DNA of 64,000 nucleotides, from assembly GCA_036245805.1 (NCBI GenBank), contig BTRK01000004.1, positions 7,502,001 to 7,566,000 of the forward strand, in the 5' to 3' direction. Positions 1 through 11,692 of this stretch are shown piece by piece; position 1 is the first letter of the stretch, and each line of letters starts with the position of its first letter. The notes under the pieces were generated by a model. That model searched no databases and was not told where the DNA came from. It was given only the letters and a program-made list of their open reading frames with translations. A program made the position numbers and the translations under genes. This stretch comes from Pristionchus mayeri. Taxonomy: Eukaryota; Nematoda; Chromadorea; Rhabditida; Neodiplogasteridae.

Positions 1-2230
1 TTTGTCATATTCCTGAGGGTACGAATATCACACTCCCATCGAGCCTAGTCATCTAAGAAAGGAGGAAGAAAGGCGACATATTCGATGCGAGTGCGAAATT
101 CGTACCCACTGGCTAGATCAGTTCGAAGTTCGATGATACAGCGATGGTCGGGGCCCAAACTTATTAGTGCTCAAATGAAAGAGAGGATGTAATGATCGAA
201 GGGGGTATGAACTTTTCGAACTCAATTTGTCTTTTTTCCTCAACTTCAAAGCACTGGCTTTGGGCTAAATATAAGTTTCGATCTCGCAGCATGAAATCAT
301 CCTCCGACCATCGACTCTTCAGTAGCCAAAGATCCCGCACCCACGCCTTGCCCTGCGCATACAATCAGTTACGGGAGCAAGTTCGGTTTCGAGTTTCGCG
401 CCCCCTCTCACACCCCCCACTCGCTCTCTACCCAATTCAACTGAAGTTTGTCATATTCCTGAGGGTACGAATATCACACTCCCATCGAGCCTAGTCATCT
501 AAGAAAGGAGGAAGAAAGGCGACATATTCGATGCGAGTGCGAAATTCGTACCCACTGGCTAGATCAGTTCGAAGTTCGATGATACAGCGATGGTCGGGGC
601 CCAAACTTATTAGTGCTCAAATGAAAGAGAGGATGTAATGATCGAAGGGGGTATGAACTTTTCGAACTCAATTTGTCTTTTTTCCTCAACTTCAAAGCAC
701 TGGCTTTGGGCTAAATATAAGTTTCGATCTCGCAGCATGAAATCATCCTCCGACCATCGACTCTTCAGTAGCCAAAGATCCCGCACCCACGCCTTGCCCT
801 GCGCATACAATCAGTTACGGGAGCAAGTTCGGTTTCGAGTTTCGCGCCCCCTCTCACACCCCCCACTCGCTCTCTACCCAATTCAACTGAAGTTTGTCAT
901 ATTCCTGAGGGTACGAATATCACACTCCCATCGAGCCTAGTCATCTAAGAAAGGAGGAAGAAAGGCGACATATTCGATGCGAGTGCGAAATTCGTACCCA
1001 CTGGCTAGATCAGTTCGAAGTTCGATGATACAGCGATGGTCGGGGCCCAAACTTATTAGTGCTCAAATGAAAGAGAGGATGTAATGATCGAAGGGGGTAT
1101 GAACTTTTCGAACTCAATTTGTCTTTTTTCCTCAACTTCAAAGCACTGGCTTTGGGCTAAATATAAGTTTCGATCTCGCAGCATGAAATCATCCTCCGAC
1201 CATCGACTCTTCAGTAGCCAAAGATCCCGCACCCACGCCTTGCCCTGCGCATACAATCAGTTACGGGAGCAAGTTCGGTTTCGAGTTTCGCGCCCCCTCT
1301 CACACCCCCCACTCGCTCTCTACCCAATTCAACTGAAGTTTGTCATATTCCTGAGGGTACGAATATCACACTCCCATCGAGCCTAGTCATCTAAGAAAGG
1401 AGGAAGAAAGGCGACATATTCGATGCGAGTGCGAAATTCGTACCCACTGGCTAGATCAGTTCGAAGTTCGATGATACAGCGATGGTCGGGGCCCAAACTT
1501 ATTAGTGCTCAAATGAAAGAGAGGATGTAATGATCGAAGGGGGTATGAACTTTTCGAACTCAATTTGTCTTTTTTCCTCAACTTCAAAGCACTGGCTTTG
1601 GGCTAAATATAAGTTTCGATCTCGCAGCATGAAATCATCCTCCGACCATCGACTCTTCAGTAGCCAAAGATCCCGCACCCACGCCTTGCCCTGCGCATAC
1701 AATCAGTTACGGGAGCAAGTTCGGTTTCGAGTTTCGCGCCCCCTCTCACACCCCCCACTCGCTCTCTACCCAATTCAACTGAAGTTTGTCATATTCCTGA
1801 GGGTACGAATATCACACTCCCATCGAGCCTAGTCATCTAAGAAAGGAGGAAGAAAGGCGACATATTCGATGCGAGTGCGAAATTCGTACCCACTGGCTAG
1901 ATCAGTTCGAAGTTCGATGATACAGCGATGGTCGGGGCCCAAACTTATTAGTGCTCAAATGAAAGAGAGGATGTAATGATCGAAGGGGGTATGAATTTTT
2001 CGAACTCAATTTGTCTTTTTTCCTCAACTTCAAAGCACTAGCTTTGGGCTAAATATAAGTTTCGATCTCGCAGCATGAAATCATCCTCCGACCATCGACT
2101 CTTCAGTAGCCAAAGATCCCGCACCCACGCCTTGCCCTGCGCTTACAATTAGTTTCGGGTTCGAGTTCGATTGCGATTTTCACGCCCCCTCTCACATCCC
2201 CCAGTCGCTTTCTCCCCAAATTCCATTGAG
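1..2230. repeat. 446-bp tandem array carrying a DUF273 terminal exon
   Basis: The same unit recurs at a 446-base spacing (starts at 1, 447, 893, 1339, 1785). Units 1-4 look identical by eye. Unit 5 matches in its first part and diverges in its second (for example near 2030-2040 and 2141-2220). The minus strand of each unit contains an exon-like frame with a GCAG acceptor (exon starts at 352, 798, 1244, 1690 and 2136) that begins with GKAWVRDLW. This is the conserved C-terminal block of DUF273 proteins, and the unit-5 copy joins in frame to the DUF273 gene on its right. The array reaches the left edge, so its full length is unknown. Confidence 0.93.
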
Positions 2231-4116
2231 CACGGTCATATTCCTAAGGATACGAATTTCACACTCCCATCGAGCCTAGTCATCTAACAAAGGAGGAAGA
2301 AAGGCGAGATATTCGATGGGAGTGCGAAATTCGTGCCCACTGGCAAGTAACGTGCGAAGTTCGATAATTCAGCGAGGGTCGCATCTTATTCGTGCGCTAG
2401 TTCGAGCTATGATTTATGGATCCCAGAGATACTCATACTAAATTTGTTCCTTTTCCGCCAACCCAAAGATTGGCTTTGGGCAAAACAAATATGTTTCGAT
2501 CTCTCCCGCATTTGCTCCTTCGATTCTTATCGTTTCACGTGATCTCTCACACTTCTGGCGCACCCTGCGTCTCTTTTGTGAGCTGATTCGATATCATAAC
2601 GTTGATCGTTATGCAATATTGCAAAGGATGTGCTCGGACCGGGATTCGAACGATGACCTCTTGAGCCCACTCGGCAATGACCAGATTTTACTGAGATACT
2701 GTACATAACGCTGATCACCTTGGGGAGAATACGCAATTTCTCATCGGGGAAATACGTCCTATCGCCGATAATAAGACGACTGCACACTTCCATGTCGTAG
2801 AGCGATCGATAATTCTGTAAATACCACGCTTTTAAATACCACAAGTTGTTCCTTCTAGACGGACGACATCGTGAATAAACTTCAACCTCAGATTGGCGCC
2901 ATATTTTCGCGCAGAGTCCATTAACCAATCGAGCATTCTCCGGGACCAGCAACTCGACCAGAAAGGGCTGAGAATGGACAATTGTTGGGGAAGTTATCGT
3001 AGTCATTCCATACTCTCAATAATTATTAATTAAATAATTAATTATTGGGCTGCTCTCAAAATATCTCACATGCAGTGCCCCATTGTCTGTGCCGTGAAAG
3101 CTCTTGGGCAGCTTGAATTCGTAATCAGCAAATCGCTGCACGAACTCCCGTCCTCGCTCTGTGTTCTTGACCAAGTACGAGTTGGCCCCGACCTAAATTT
3201 AGATTTCATTCCCAAGAAAACTGTCATAACAGTACACCTCGTAATTGAAGAATCGATCAAACAGGGTGATCTCGTAATTGTGGTCGATGTAGTGTTCGAT
3301 GAGCCTGTAAAATAAAATTCTTTAAATTAAAAATAAAATGTTGGCACTTGCATGTTTGGACTGACAACAGCGATGTCTCCATCGAGTACGAGTAACCACG
3401 AATCTTCCCCCAATTCACTCTCCATCAAGCGCGCAATGCAGCAATGACGACGAAAGAAGAGCTGCAAGCACGATGAGTCGTAGAGTTCGAAAAAAGGGCC
3501 TTCGTCTCCGCACTTCACATACTCTCTAGACCGTACGAGCGGTGAGAGCGTATTTGAAATGAAGAGGCCAACGCCCGTTTATCGAACTATAGTGAATCGG
3601 AACTAATTGCCCACTCCGACTTTCCTTTCGAAATTCGACTAGGGCATGTCAATTATAGAACAAAACTTACATCCTTATGCTTCGCACATTCCGAATATTT
3701 TGCATCAGAGATCAGATAGAAAGGATAAGCGTGCAATTTCGCATAACACTCAACACTAAAAAATGAACTTCCCTGAATCTCCGATAGATTTAGTAGAAAA
3801 ACTGACCTGTTGAGAGCTGTCGCGTAATTGTCAAGATCAGTACCATTGGTGTAAACGATTACTATTGAAATGTCAATAGCTATTTCTGTACGTTGATTAG
3901 GAAAAATGGCGTAAGAATCGGGAGGAAGTGTTGTGTTCGTGGGAAGTTTTGAATCCTGCATCTTTAGTCGATTCTGGTTTTTCTAAAATGACAATTCAAA
4001 AGTTGTGCGAAACGTTGAAAACTGACCAAAGGCGGGTCTCCACATGAAGCTAAAAATAAGTAGACCATCGCGAAGATCAATGAGGAAATCAAGAACTTGA
4101 ATAATTTTGAGACCAT
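2038..4116 (-). CDS. DUF273 family protein (putative type II membrane glycosyltransferase-like)
   Basis: Nine exons splice into about 308 residues: 4116-4027, 3982-3807, 3755-3671, 3461-3352, 3304-3238, 3192-3070, 2967-2887, 2814-2719 and 2136-2038. The N-terminus has one hydrophobic anchor ([20 protein letters not shown]), suggesting a type II Golgi or ER protein. Family motifs appear in order: [74 protein letters not shown], and C-terminal [20 protein letters not shown]273 (PF03314) is a nematode-expanded family with nucleotide-sugar-transferase-like features; its substrate is unknown to me. The intron after exon 4 must use a GC donor (GCAAGT) to keep frame. The last exon is copy 5 of the tandem array and ends in TAG at 2040-2038. 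Intron 3 (3462-3670) holds a worn hairpin element. Confidence 0.87.
2231..2520. repeat. Degenerate sixth unit of the 446-bp array
   Basis: Bases 2231-2390 still align with the start of the unit (TCATATTCCTAAGGATACG and the AGGAGGAAGAAAGGCGA stretch). The exon-bearing half is worn: on the minus strand the acceptor region survives as CGCAGGGTGCGCC, but the reading frame gives [12 protein letters not shown] then a stop, a broken form of the GKAWVRD exon. It lies inside the last intron of the DUF273 gene and probably marks the oldest copy. Confidence 0.7.
2629..2686 (-). other. tRNA-like remnant in the last DUF273 intron
   Basis: Read on the minus strand, this has an A-box-like GCCGAGTGGGCTC and a B-box-like GTTCGAATCCCGG, but too little sequence lies between them for a normal anticodon arm. 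It looks like a truncated Leu/Ser-type tRNA or a tRNA-derived repeat. No cloverleaf can be drawn. Confidence 0.35.
3497..3568. repeat. Worn hairpin MITE in DUF273 intron 3
   Basis: GGCCTTCGTCTCCGCACTTC, then ACTCTCTAGACCGTACGAGCGGTGAGAG, then AATGAAGAGGCC aligns with the 48828 element with several mismatches. Confidence 0.7.
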
Positions 4117-4600
4117 ATCCTAGATGGATTGAGTTGAAATCACAGCTAAAATTGTAGGGAGGAGGGAGCTCGCACCAAACTTCTTTTTCTTTATTAGCTT
4201 GACAGTGCGCAAATTTTTAGTTTAACCAAACAGAGTGATACAACTGGATGAAGATAAAAATAGCAACGTCCCAACCCGGGTATTTTCTGGTGAAGCGATT
4301 GGTGTATGGTGCACCCGATGCAAGTAATCTTATCAGCTTCCCCGCCTTCGCATTTTAATGGTATGTGGGAAGAATCATACATCAATAGCGCTCACTCAAC
4401 CTGAAACAGGTTCATGATAAGAATGGCATCACGGAGTTCACGTTGCATCCCTCCATCCACATCACGTACTTTAATCATTAATTAATCATTAATACTTTAT
4501 TGCTTTCATTACCGTGAGCGATTATTTTAAAAGTATTCTGTGGTGATAACATAATAGCTACTACAGTAATGGTTAGTGTTCAGAATAAATTTCATCAAAA
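4117..4600. other. Intergenic, no gene recognised
   Basis: This separates the 5' end of the DUF273 gene from the 3' end of the Srsx gene. A 63-codon minus-strand frame (4194-4385) has a few cysteines but no recognisable domain. Bases 4476-4500 are AT-rich (TTAATCATTAATTAATCATTAA). Confidence 0.5.
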
Positions 4601-7052
4601 CTAAGTTCTCCCAGATGAAGATTGTTCTGATATGTTCTTCAGTTTCGACATAGCTTCAGAGAAAAATGCATTTATAGCGGCTCGGTAGTCGGTACTGTAA
4701 CAGAACATTAATAAAAAGTATTGTTTTTTTAAAACTGCCTTTCATGAGCAATATATCATAGCTTCATTATCATAGATATCCTCGAAAAGTTTACCTCGTT
4801 GAGTAATAAATGAATAATTTTGCGGAGAGGGCGACATTGATGAAAATCTTGCTAAACAACTGCCAAGCGAACATTTGCTGACCTGAAGTCCCTGAATTCC
4901 ACAAAAATGCGAAAATAACGGTCACAGTTTAATTGTAGAATGCGGAAGAATCCGTTGATTGCCGGAGTGATGATCCATCCACAAACATCGACAGAGACGA
5001 CGATGAGCAGAGACCTCATCACTCGCTCATCAATAATGATTCTAGATAGTATATCAACGTTGAAAAAAAACCTACGATTCAAATACAAAAAAGTTGTTAA
5101 GAATTTATTGCCTTACCTTTTCTGTATCTCAATTTACACCACAAAAAGTAGTAAACAAGAGCACTGGCTATGTTGATGGCAATCACAGCTACGCCGTACC
5201 AAGTGAGCCCCCTGTCAGGGAAAAGACTCGTCGGTTCGTAAAATACTTTCCTGCTGTGAAGAGTTCAGTAAAATCCGATGTGTTCAATAATATAAATGGG
5301 TTTCTGAACTGACCTTTTCTTGTAGAACACAATCATTAGAATGCAGAAATACAGGCATGCGCCGGCAATAATGGAAGCGAAGTACTGTCAGGAACAAAAA
5401 TATTCGGTTTAAAAAACTTTTGTGTTACCAGATGATATCGACGGCGATTGAGGAGTTTATATTGGACGGGATAGATGACGGCGATAGATCGATCTAAACC
5501 CACGCACAGGATGCATGCGCAGTCTAGGGCAATGCCCATTTCGGGGGGAAACTGAAACATCCTCTCATTGTGAGTTGTTTTGCATTAGTGATCACACAAC
5601 GGAATTCCAGGCAGGCTTCAACAGAATGTTTTCAACGGGGAAGCTGGAAAGCTCATCGAGGCCGGCTTCCCGAGTTCGTTCAATCATCCCCATGCTGTAC
5701 CATCAAGACAATGCAGAGATCGGTACTAATCTCAATGTAGACATCGAATACGAGCGGAAGTCCCACGAGTGTTCCCATCTGAGGAAGACCTGGTCAGGTT
5801 TTGAGTGGAAATACTTGCGACTAGAGTGCTGAAAGGAAGAGTGAAAGGAAGACTCTGCCGCTCGTGCGCGGCGATAAATGAAAATGAGGAAGAGGAGAGG
5901 GCAAAATGCAAACTCTTGCGCAAGAGTGAGTGGAGTGAGGGCTCTTGCGCAAGAGTTGGCTCGGAAAAACACCGTATTTGAGGTTTTTCGACCGAATTTT
6001 TAAATGTTAGTGATGCATTTGCATACCCATCCCACATTAGTTTACTTGCATCGATTTACAGCTAATAGATTCGGTTTGGGGTATTTTGACCAATTTGTCT
6101 GATCTTTCTGCCCTTTGCGTACGCCATCCTTACATTGTACGCAATAGAAGTGTGGACTCGCTATGTCACATCGGTACTGTATCCTTTTGGGACCTCCTCA
6201 CCAGGAACTAGAAGCTAGAATGGTTAGCTATTTTCAAAATCGTGGGAAGGTCGGATCGCTCTAAAGGTTCACGCGAATTTCTGTAAATGCAACCCTTCTT
6301 ACCTATTGAAACGCGGTTGATTCGCTCCACCACGATATTGGAGGGTTGTCCACTAACTGGTCATTTATCTTGTTGGCAACTTATCAACGAGTAGTTGAGT
6401 GAGATGCATAACCTTTTTCTATTTAGTGCAAAAGTAGTATCTTTTGAAACAAAAGTGATACAAACGTGGTATCTTTTGAATCAAATGTGATACAAAAGTC
6501 TCATCTTTTGAATGAATAGTGATACAAAAGTCGTATATTTTGAATCAAATGTGATACAAAATCTCATCTTTTGAATGAATAGTGATACAAAAGTCGCATT
6601 TTTTAAATCAAAAGTGGTACAATAGTCTCATTTTTTTAAATCAAAAGTGGTACAAAAGTCGCATCTTTTAAATCAAATGTGATACAAAAGTCTCATCGCT
6701 TGAATCATAAATTATACACGGTAATGTGTCGCATTGACAGAAATGCACGTGAACCAGTTAACCAGTAGCACCTCCACATTTGTTTTGAATAACAAGAAAG
6801 GATGACGTATAAGACATAAATCACCGCACGCGCATAACCCAATCAGAATGTTAAATGTGGCCCTCAATTTGCTGAAGAAAATATTTATTGAAAGACTACA
6901 ACAATTTTCACCACTGACCTCGATTTAATTGTGATCATTAGCAGCATGAAATTGGATAAAATGCCGATAATTGCCCAGAAGTTTTTCACGGCCATGAAGG
7001 CACGCGCGAGATTCCGATGGAATCGATCGATCTCACACATTTCGAAAAACAT
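4601..7052 (-). CDS. Srsx-type 7TM chemoreceptor (A)
   Basis: The start ATG is at 7052. Exon 1 (7052-6919) has TM1, ending WAIIGILSNFMLLMITIKS. Exon 2 (6871-6807) has KLRATFNILIGLCACGD. Exon 3 (5789-5701) leads into TM3. Exon 4 (5551-5429) has FPPEMGIALDCACILCVGLDR, the family's DR-type TM3 end. TM4 and TM5 lie at 5384-5314 and 5211-5117. Next is RVMRSLLIVVSVDVCGWII, then KIFINVALSAKLFIYYSTS joined to TDYRAAINAFF, the usual TM7/YR ending. The stop TAG is at 4603-4601. This pattern fits Srsx (PF10320), a predicted odorant or pheromone GPCR of sensory neurons. The join before the RVMRSLL exon is one base out, next to a run of eight A at 5063-5070. The 1-kb intron 2 contains a tandem repeat. Confidence 0.8.
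5905..5960. repeat. Two direct copies of a 14-bp perfect palindrome
   Basis: CTCTTGCGCAAGAG occurs at 5912-5925 and again at 5941-5954, 29 bases apart, within an intron of the Srsx gene. Each copy is a perfect inverted repeat. Confidence 0.6.
6425..6705. repeat. Imperfect tandem repeat in an Srsx intron
   Basis: Roughly nine units of about 30 bases built on GTGATACAAAAGTC followed by ATCTTTTGAATCAAA run through this part of intron 2. Units vary (TCATCTTTTGAATGAATAG and TCGCATTTTTTAAATC forms alternate). They account for much of the unusual intron length. Confidence 0.85.
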
Positions 7053-8054
7053 AAAACGAATAAGATAGTTGAAGTTTCCGCATACAATATATATATATAT
7101 ATCAAGATTGTATTCGAGCTCACAAATAAGACGAACAAGGTAAAATAGAGATGCTATGATTGCTAGATTGCGCGTTTACGGATGTTTTATCTGAAAGTCG
7201 TTTTGATCACAATTCTGAGCAATCACCATAGAAGGTAAACAAGTATTATAATAGAGGAAGAGGTAATATAGACATCGGGTGTAAATGCGGAGAATAAGAG
7301 AGACTGGGAAAGATGAGTGAGGGAAGGGGTGAGGAGATTAGATGGATAGAAACAAAATATCTGCGAGATAATCACTTAAAAATTAATTGGTACTGTTATG
7401 GCAGCTTGTTAGAAGAATTGTCACTTACGGAATACGAAAATTCTCGTACAAAAATGCGTTTCATAATAAGCGGAGTCACATAATCCCAAGCGTTCATAGC
7501 TTTTGATGATAACATCTTATAAGATTGTGAAAAACATTCCGTAAGTGACAATTTTCTATAAATAGTAAGCCAATTTAGACACATGGAAGTATCAGAAAAT
7601 TTCCTTGTTTTCAATTCGACTACAATGGCTGATATCCACATATTTAATGCGGAGATTTTACGATGTTAGTCGCTATCCATCGAAATCTCAAACGCGTTTT
7701 TCGATCTGTGAACAAATTTTTTGCCATCATCGAAATTATGTCCAATTTCTTGCAGTTTCTGGCTACCATTAGATCGACTTATTTTTGTGAGAAGTTATGA
7801 TTTGTGCTCAAAACAATGATAAACAAGGGAAATAGCGCTTTTAAAGTTTCAAAAATGTTTTAGCTCTCTAAGTTCCTCTATGTTCAATTTTTACACTACC
7901 GTCGTCTCTTCATCCTCTAACTCTCGATTAGAGCACGCACCAGCGCCCGCTCAGGCACCGCCACAACTCTTCTCTACACAATCTCACAAATTTCTAGAGC
8001 GAGCGAAGATAAAAGGCGCCCACTCCACCCTCTCTCTACTTCACTCTACTCACC
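7053..8054. other. Divergent promoter region between Srsx (-) and P450 (+)
   Basis: No gene is recognised here. It holds an (AT)n run at about 7087-7102 and an inverted repeat whose arms are GAATTGTCACTTACGGAAT (7415-7433) and its complement (7536-7554). Just upstream of the P450 start, 8006-8016 reads AGATAAAAGGC, which could be a GATA or TATA-like site; that is only a guess. Confidence 0.45.
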
Positions 8055-10613
8055 ATGAGTGCCCTACTACTCCTAATCGCAGTTGGAGCGATAACTTTCG
8101 CCCTTTGGAAGTACTACTCATTCGTTGCCAAGTTCCCCGCCGGACCCAGACCCCTGCCACTCATTGGGAACCTTCTCCAGGTTTGAATGCCTTATCCTTG
8201 ACTAAGTTCAAGCCCATGGCTCATTGAAGGTTGATTTCGGCTCAAAGCAGTTCTCCCGGTTCTCCCGGTTCCAAGGAGTTCGATGGGATGTACACTCTCT
8301 TTGCGCCCGTGCCCACACTGGAGATCACCGATTACTCTCTCATCAAAGAGGCTTTCATTGATCACGGTCAGAATTTGAATATTGACCAAATCCGAAGGAA
8401 AAAGTTTATCTTCACTGGGACAACTTCTATTGGATTTTAGGTGACGACTACGTGGACCGAATGATGCTGCCTGGAATGGAGGAGATCTTCAACTATTGCA
8501 AGAACGGTTAGCGCCCATCTTTCTTCTCCTTTGTTTCATAGAATCTCAATTAAAGTTTTAAAAAATCACTGACGTTTAAACACGCCGGTGGCGTGATCAA
8601 CTCGAGCGGTGACAACTGGCGTGAGCAGCGGAGGGTTGCCCTGTCAATCCTCAGAGATTTCGGAATGGGCAAGAATGTGATGGAGGAGCTGGTAGGTATG
8701 ATCTTCCCGGATATAATTCGCAATACTTTCTTTAAATTGTATTTGTTCATCGAGTTCAGGTTCGCAACTCAGTATCGGAATACCTGCGGTGTCTGAAGAA
8801 CATCGAGAACAAGGAGAGTGTCAGCATGCGATGGCCCATACAGGTTCTTTATCTCGCTCGAATTACAACTGTTTTCTACTCAGTTGATGATTTCGAACAT
8901 CATTAACGAGGTTCTCTTCGGATATCGATACAAATACGATGCATTCGAGGATCTAACAAATTTTGTCGAGGGATTCAACAAGGTTAGCTGTTTTGAATGT
9001 GTATTTTGAATGTGGATGTAATACCAAAATGTGTTAAATGAGGAATAAAGGCATGTCAATACCGCAATTCAAATTCTCCAGTTTGCCTTTACTTTAAGGA
9101 AACATGTGGGATATTCGTTTCATTCCCTTATTTACAAATACATCTAGATGGTCAAAGATATATCGAAAAGCACGCTCCTTATGCTCGGGATCGCCTTTCC
9201 CTGGATCAAGTACGTGCCTGTGCTCCGCTACTATGCATTGGAGATTCACGCTGAAAACGTCAGAAGGGTAGGTTGTTGCCAGTCAAAACACCGTGATCTC
9301 ATTGTTTTACAAATAGCCGACGCAACTTCAGGTTTATAAAAAATTCACCTAAAAAATTCATTTCAGAACAACGAATACATTGTGCGGAATGTCGCGAAGG
9401 CTCTGGAAACATTCGATCCCGATGGCGAGCCGACCAACTTTGTGCACGCCTACAAGCAGCGAATGACCACAAATGCCTATCTAGAGTGAGTGGATCGATA
9501 GAACTCTGCAGTTGTATAACTTTGAACTCGCCAGTTGTCAAAGCGCCCTGCCTCTAACTTTTTGAATCATTCCAGTCATGATAATCTCATCGCGACGTGT
9601 GCTGATTTCTTCTCGGCCGGTCAGGAGACGACAACGACGACGTTGAGATGGGCGATGCTCTTCCTGGCTGACAATCAACAAGTGCAGGTAGATCAGGGAA
9701 ACATTTAAAAAGGTGTAGACTAGAGTCATGTTTTAGATCTGGCTAAACTTTAGACTTGGGTAAAACAACGATCTTTTCAGGATACTTTACGAGAGGAGGT
9801 ATATCATGTGGTGGGTAAGGATCGATTGCCAGCACTGGCGGACAAAGCCAAGGTGGGAGAGAATAGGAGTGGGAAGAGCATATCATGCCACGTCGTTTGC
9901 TCAGATGATGTACGCGCAAGCAACCGTGCACGAGATCCAGCGATTCGCGAATATTCTCAGAATGAACGTACTAAGGAAGACCCACAAACCGACGGTGTTG
10001 GCTGTCAGTTTATCAGTCCTTCCCATATCGAAATTTTGTTTAAAATAAAATTTCGAAAAGTGGCTCCTTACAGGGCTGCGCGATACCAGCGGGAACCGCC
10101 GTTAACGCCGACCTTCACTACGTGATGTGGAACGATCCGCACTTCGAGAACCCGAAGCAGTTCCGTCCCGAGCGATACGTTGCAGAGGACGGAAAGAGTC
10201 TGAGGAAGGTGAGATGCTCTTATCTTCTTTCGGCCAATATTTACGCCCTTCGCATCAACCGGTGTCAGCAGTAATAACAAAAAGGACACCGTAATTTGGG
10301 TAAGATGAGCTTCCAAGCCGGCGTCACCGTTGCAATTCCGGCTTGAAAAGCCGTTTTGTTATCACAAGTATTATACTCATACTGATCTTTGATCTATCAG
10401 GAGCTCGTGGAGCGAACGATTCCCTTCTCTCTTGGAAAGAGGGCGTGCGCAGGCGAGGGATTGGCACGAGTAGAGCTGTTCCTGGCTCTCACAGCGACAG
10501 TGCAGAACTACCGTATCCTTCCCGTTCCCAGCCAGCCCATCGATCTCACCCAACAACCGCAGTTCATTGGCATTCCCAATGAGCAAATGCTGAGATTGGA
10601 ATCTCTTCTCTGA
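8055..10613 (+). CDS. Cytochrome P450, CYP2-clan nematode type (CYP33-like)
   Basis: About 13 exons. Exon 1 (8055-8180) has a membrane anchor, then [16 protein letters not shown]. Clear exons follow at 8441-8506, about 8587-8691, 8760-8843, 8884-8982, 9148-9267, 9367-9485, 9576-9687, 9781-9852, 9905-10003, 10074-10208 and 10401-10613. Family landmarks: [13 protein letters not shown] (C-helix), [17 protein letters not shown] (I-helix), EIQR (K-helix ExxR), FRPERY, and heme loop [17 protein letters not shown] with its cysteine ligand. Such enzymes are ER-bound monooxygenases of xenobiotics or lipids. There are two defects: exon 2 (8230-8366) needs a one-base shift near 8271, and the exon starting near 8587 has no in-phase AG acceptor. 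These may be real lesions or sequence errors; the rest is well conserved. Confidence 0.85.
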
Positions 10614-10640
10614 TATGGTACTTCCATACAATATAATCAA

Positions 10641-10646
10641 AATAAA
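10641..10646 (+). promoter_or_regulatory. Polyadenylation signal of the P450 gene
   Basis: AATAAA lies 28 bases after the P450 TGA stop, at the usual distance for nematode 3' ends. Confidence 0.6.
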
Positions 10647-11692
10647 GTATAACAATATAGTGTAACGTCGAGGAACCCATTGTAAACATTTGTAATTTGG
10701 TATTAGAACCAAAATGATAATGACATGTACAATCTACCGATTTATTTTGCGATAGGGTGAGAATTTATACTCGAACACTTTGACTAAAAGGGATATTGTA
10801 AATCTGAATTTGTGCATTGACATCCTCACATTGCAATCGACCTATTCGCCTTCGATAGATCGATATTTTCCTCGTCACCACAACATTTTTCGAATCGCAC
10901 ATGGCCTCACAAGCCGTTTGCAACGGGTTAAGCCATCACGTCACACTACCACGTGCCTGCAAGTTGCTCAAGCTTCTGCAGCTGTTCCTCTAGGGGTTCG
11001 ATTTTATGCACCATGCCAAACAAGGCATATTTTGTAATTGTTATTCTTCTGCATTATAACTAAATGTTGACTCTGGGGGTTCGCTCGGAATGTTTTATAA
11101 TTGTTTTCAACGAATGCATGATAACTGAGATGTTTGATAAATTGTTGTTGTGTTTAGTATACCAATCTGAATGGATAAATATGATTAGAATAGAGGACAA
11201 AAATGCAGATGCAGGAGATTTCATCTTGAAAATATCATGGTGGATAATTTCCCCACGCATAGTGGTATTGTACTCAGAGATATGGAAAGCGGAAAATATT
11301 ATGTGATCTATGCGAGAAAGTGTAGACACGCTACTCCGCAATGGAGTTACTGTAGGCTATTATTACCGGAGAGAATGAAACAAGCTTAGGTCGGCTGGAA
11401 AGAATGAAACTGTGTTACTAGAGGCGTGTGTGTTCAGGGTGCAGTATGATTATACGAACTGGAGATCAGTCAATACTTTTACTAATACCAGTTGGAAAGG
11501 GGATGTTTGGGAGTTGGTAGTGGATTCGTGAAATCTGCTCATGCCAATTATTTAATGGGTCTCATTATCAAATATTATTACAAAAGGAATTGACATTCGA
11601 ATATATTACATAACACATATAATGCCGCGGTATTCCCAGATGCATAATATTTCCGTTAGCATCTCACCTACTTCAGATGATAACTCCCACAA
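10647..11692. other. Intergenic, no gene recognised
   Basis: Short frames on both strands (for example minus 11060-11341) show no family motif or splice-consistent neighbours. The sequence is AT-rich with no obvious repeat. Confidence 0.5.

Noticed and set aside
1..2230. Repeated plus-strand frame of 100 codons as a gene family
   Set aside because: It is the antisense shadow of the DUF273 exon frame. Only the minus strand has family motifs and splice sites.
1..2230. CRISPR-like array
   Set aside because: The unit is 446 bp with no short direct repeat and unique spacer structure, and the genome is eukaryotic.
11060..11341. Frames on both strands as a small gene
   Set aside because: No motif, no splice partners, AT-rich composition; most likely chance.
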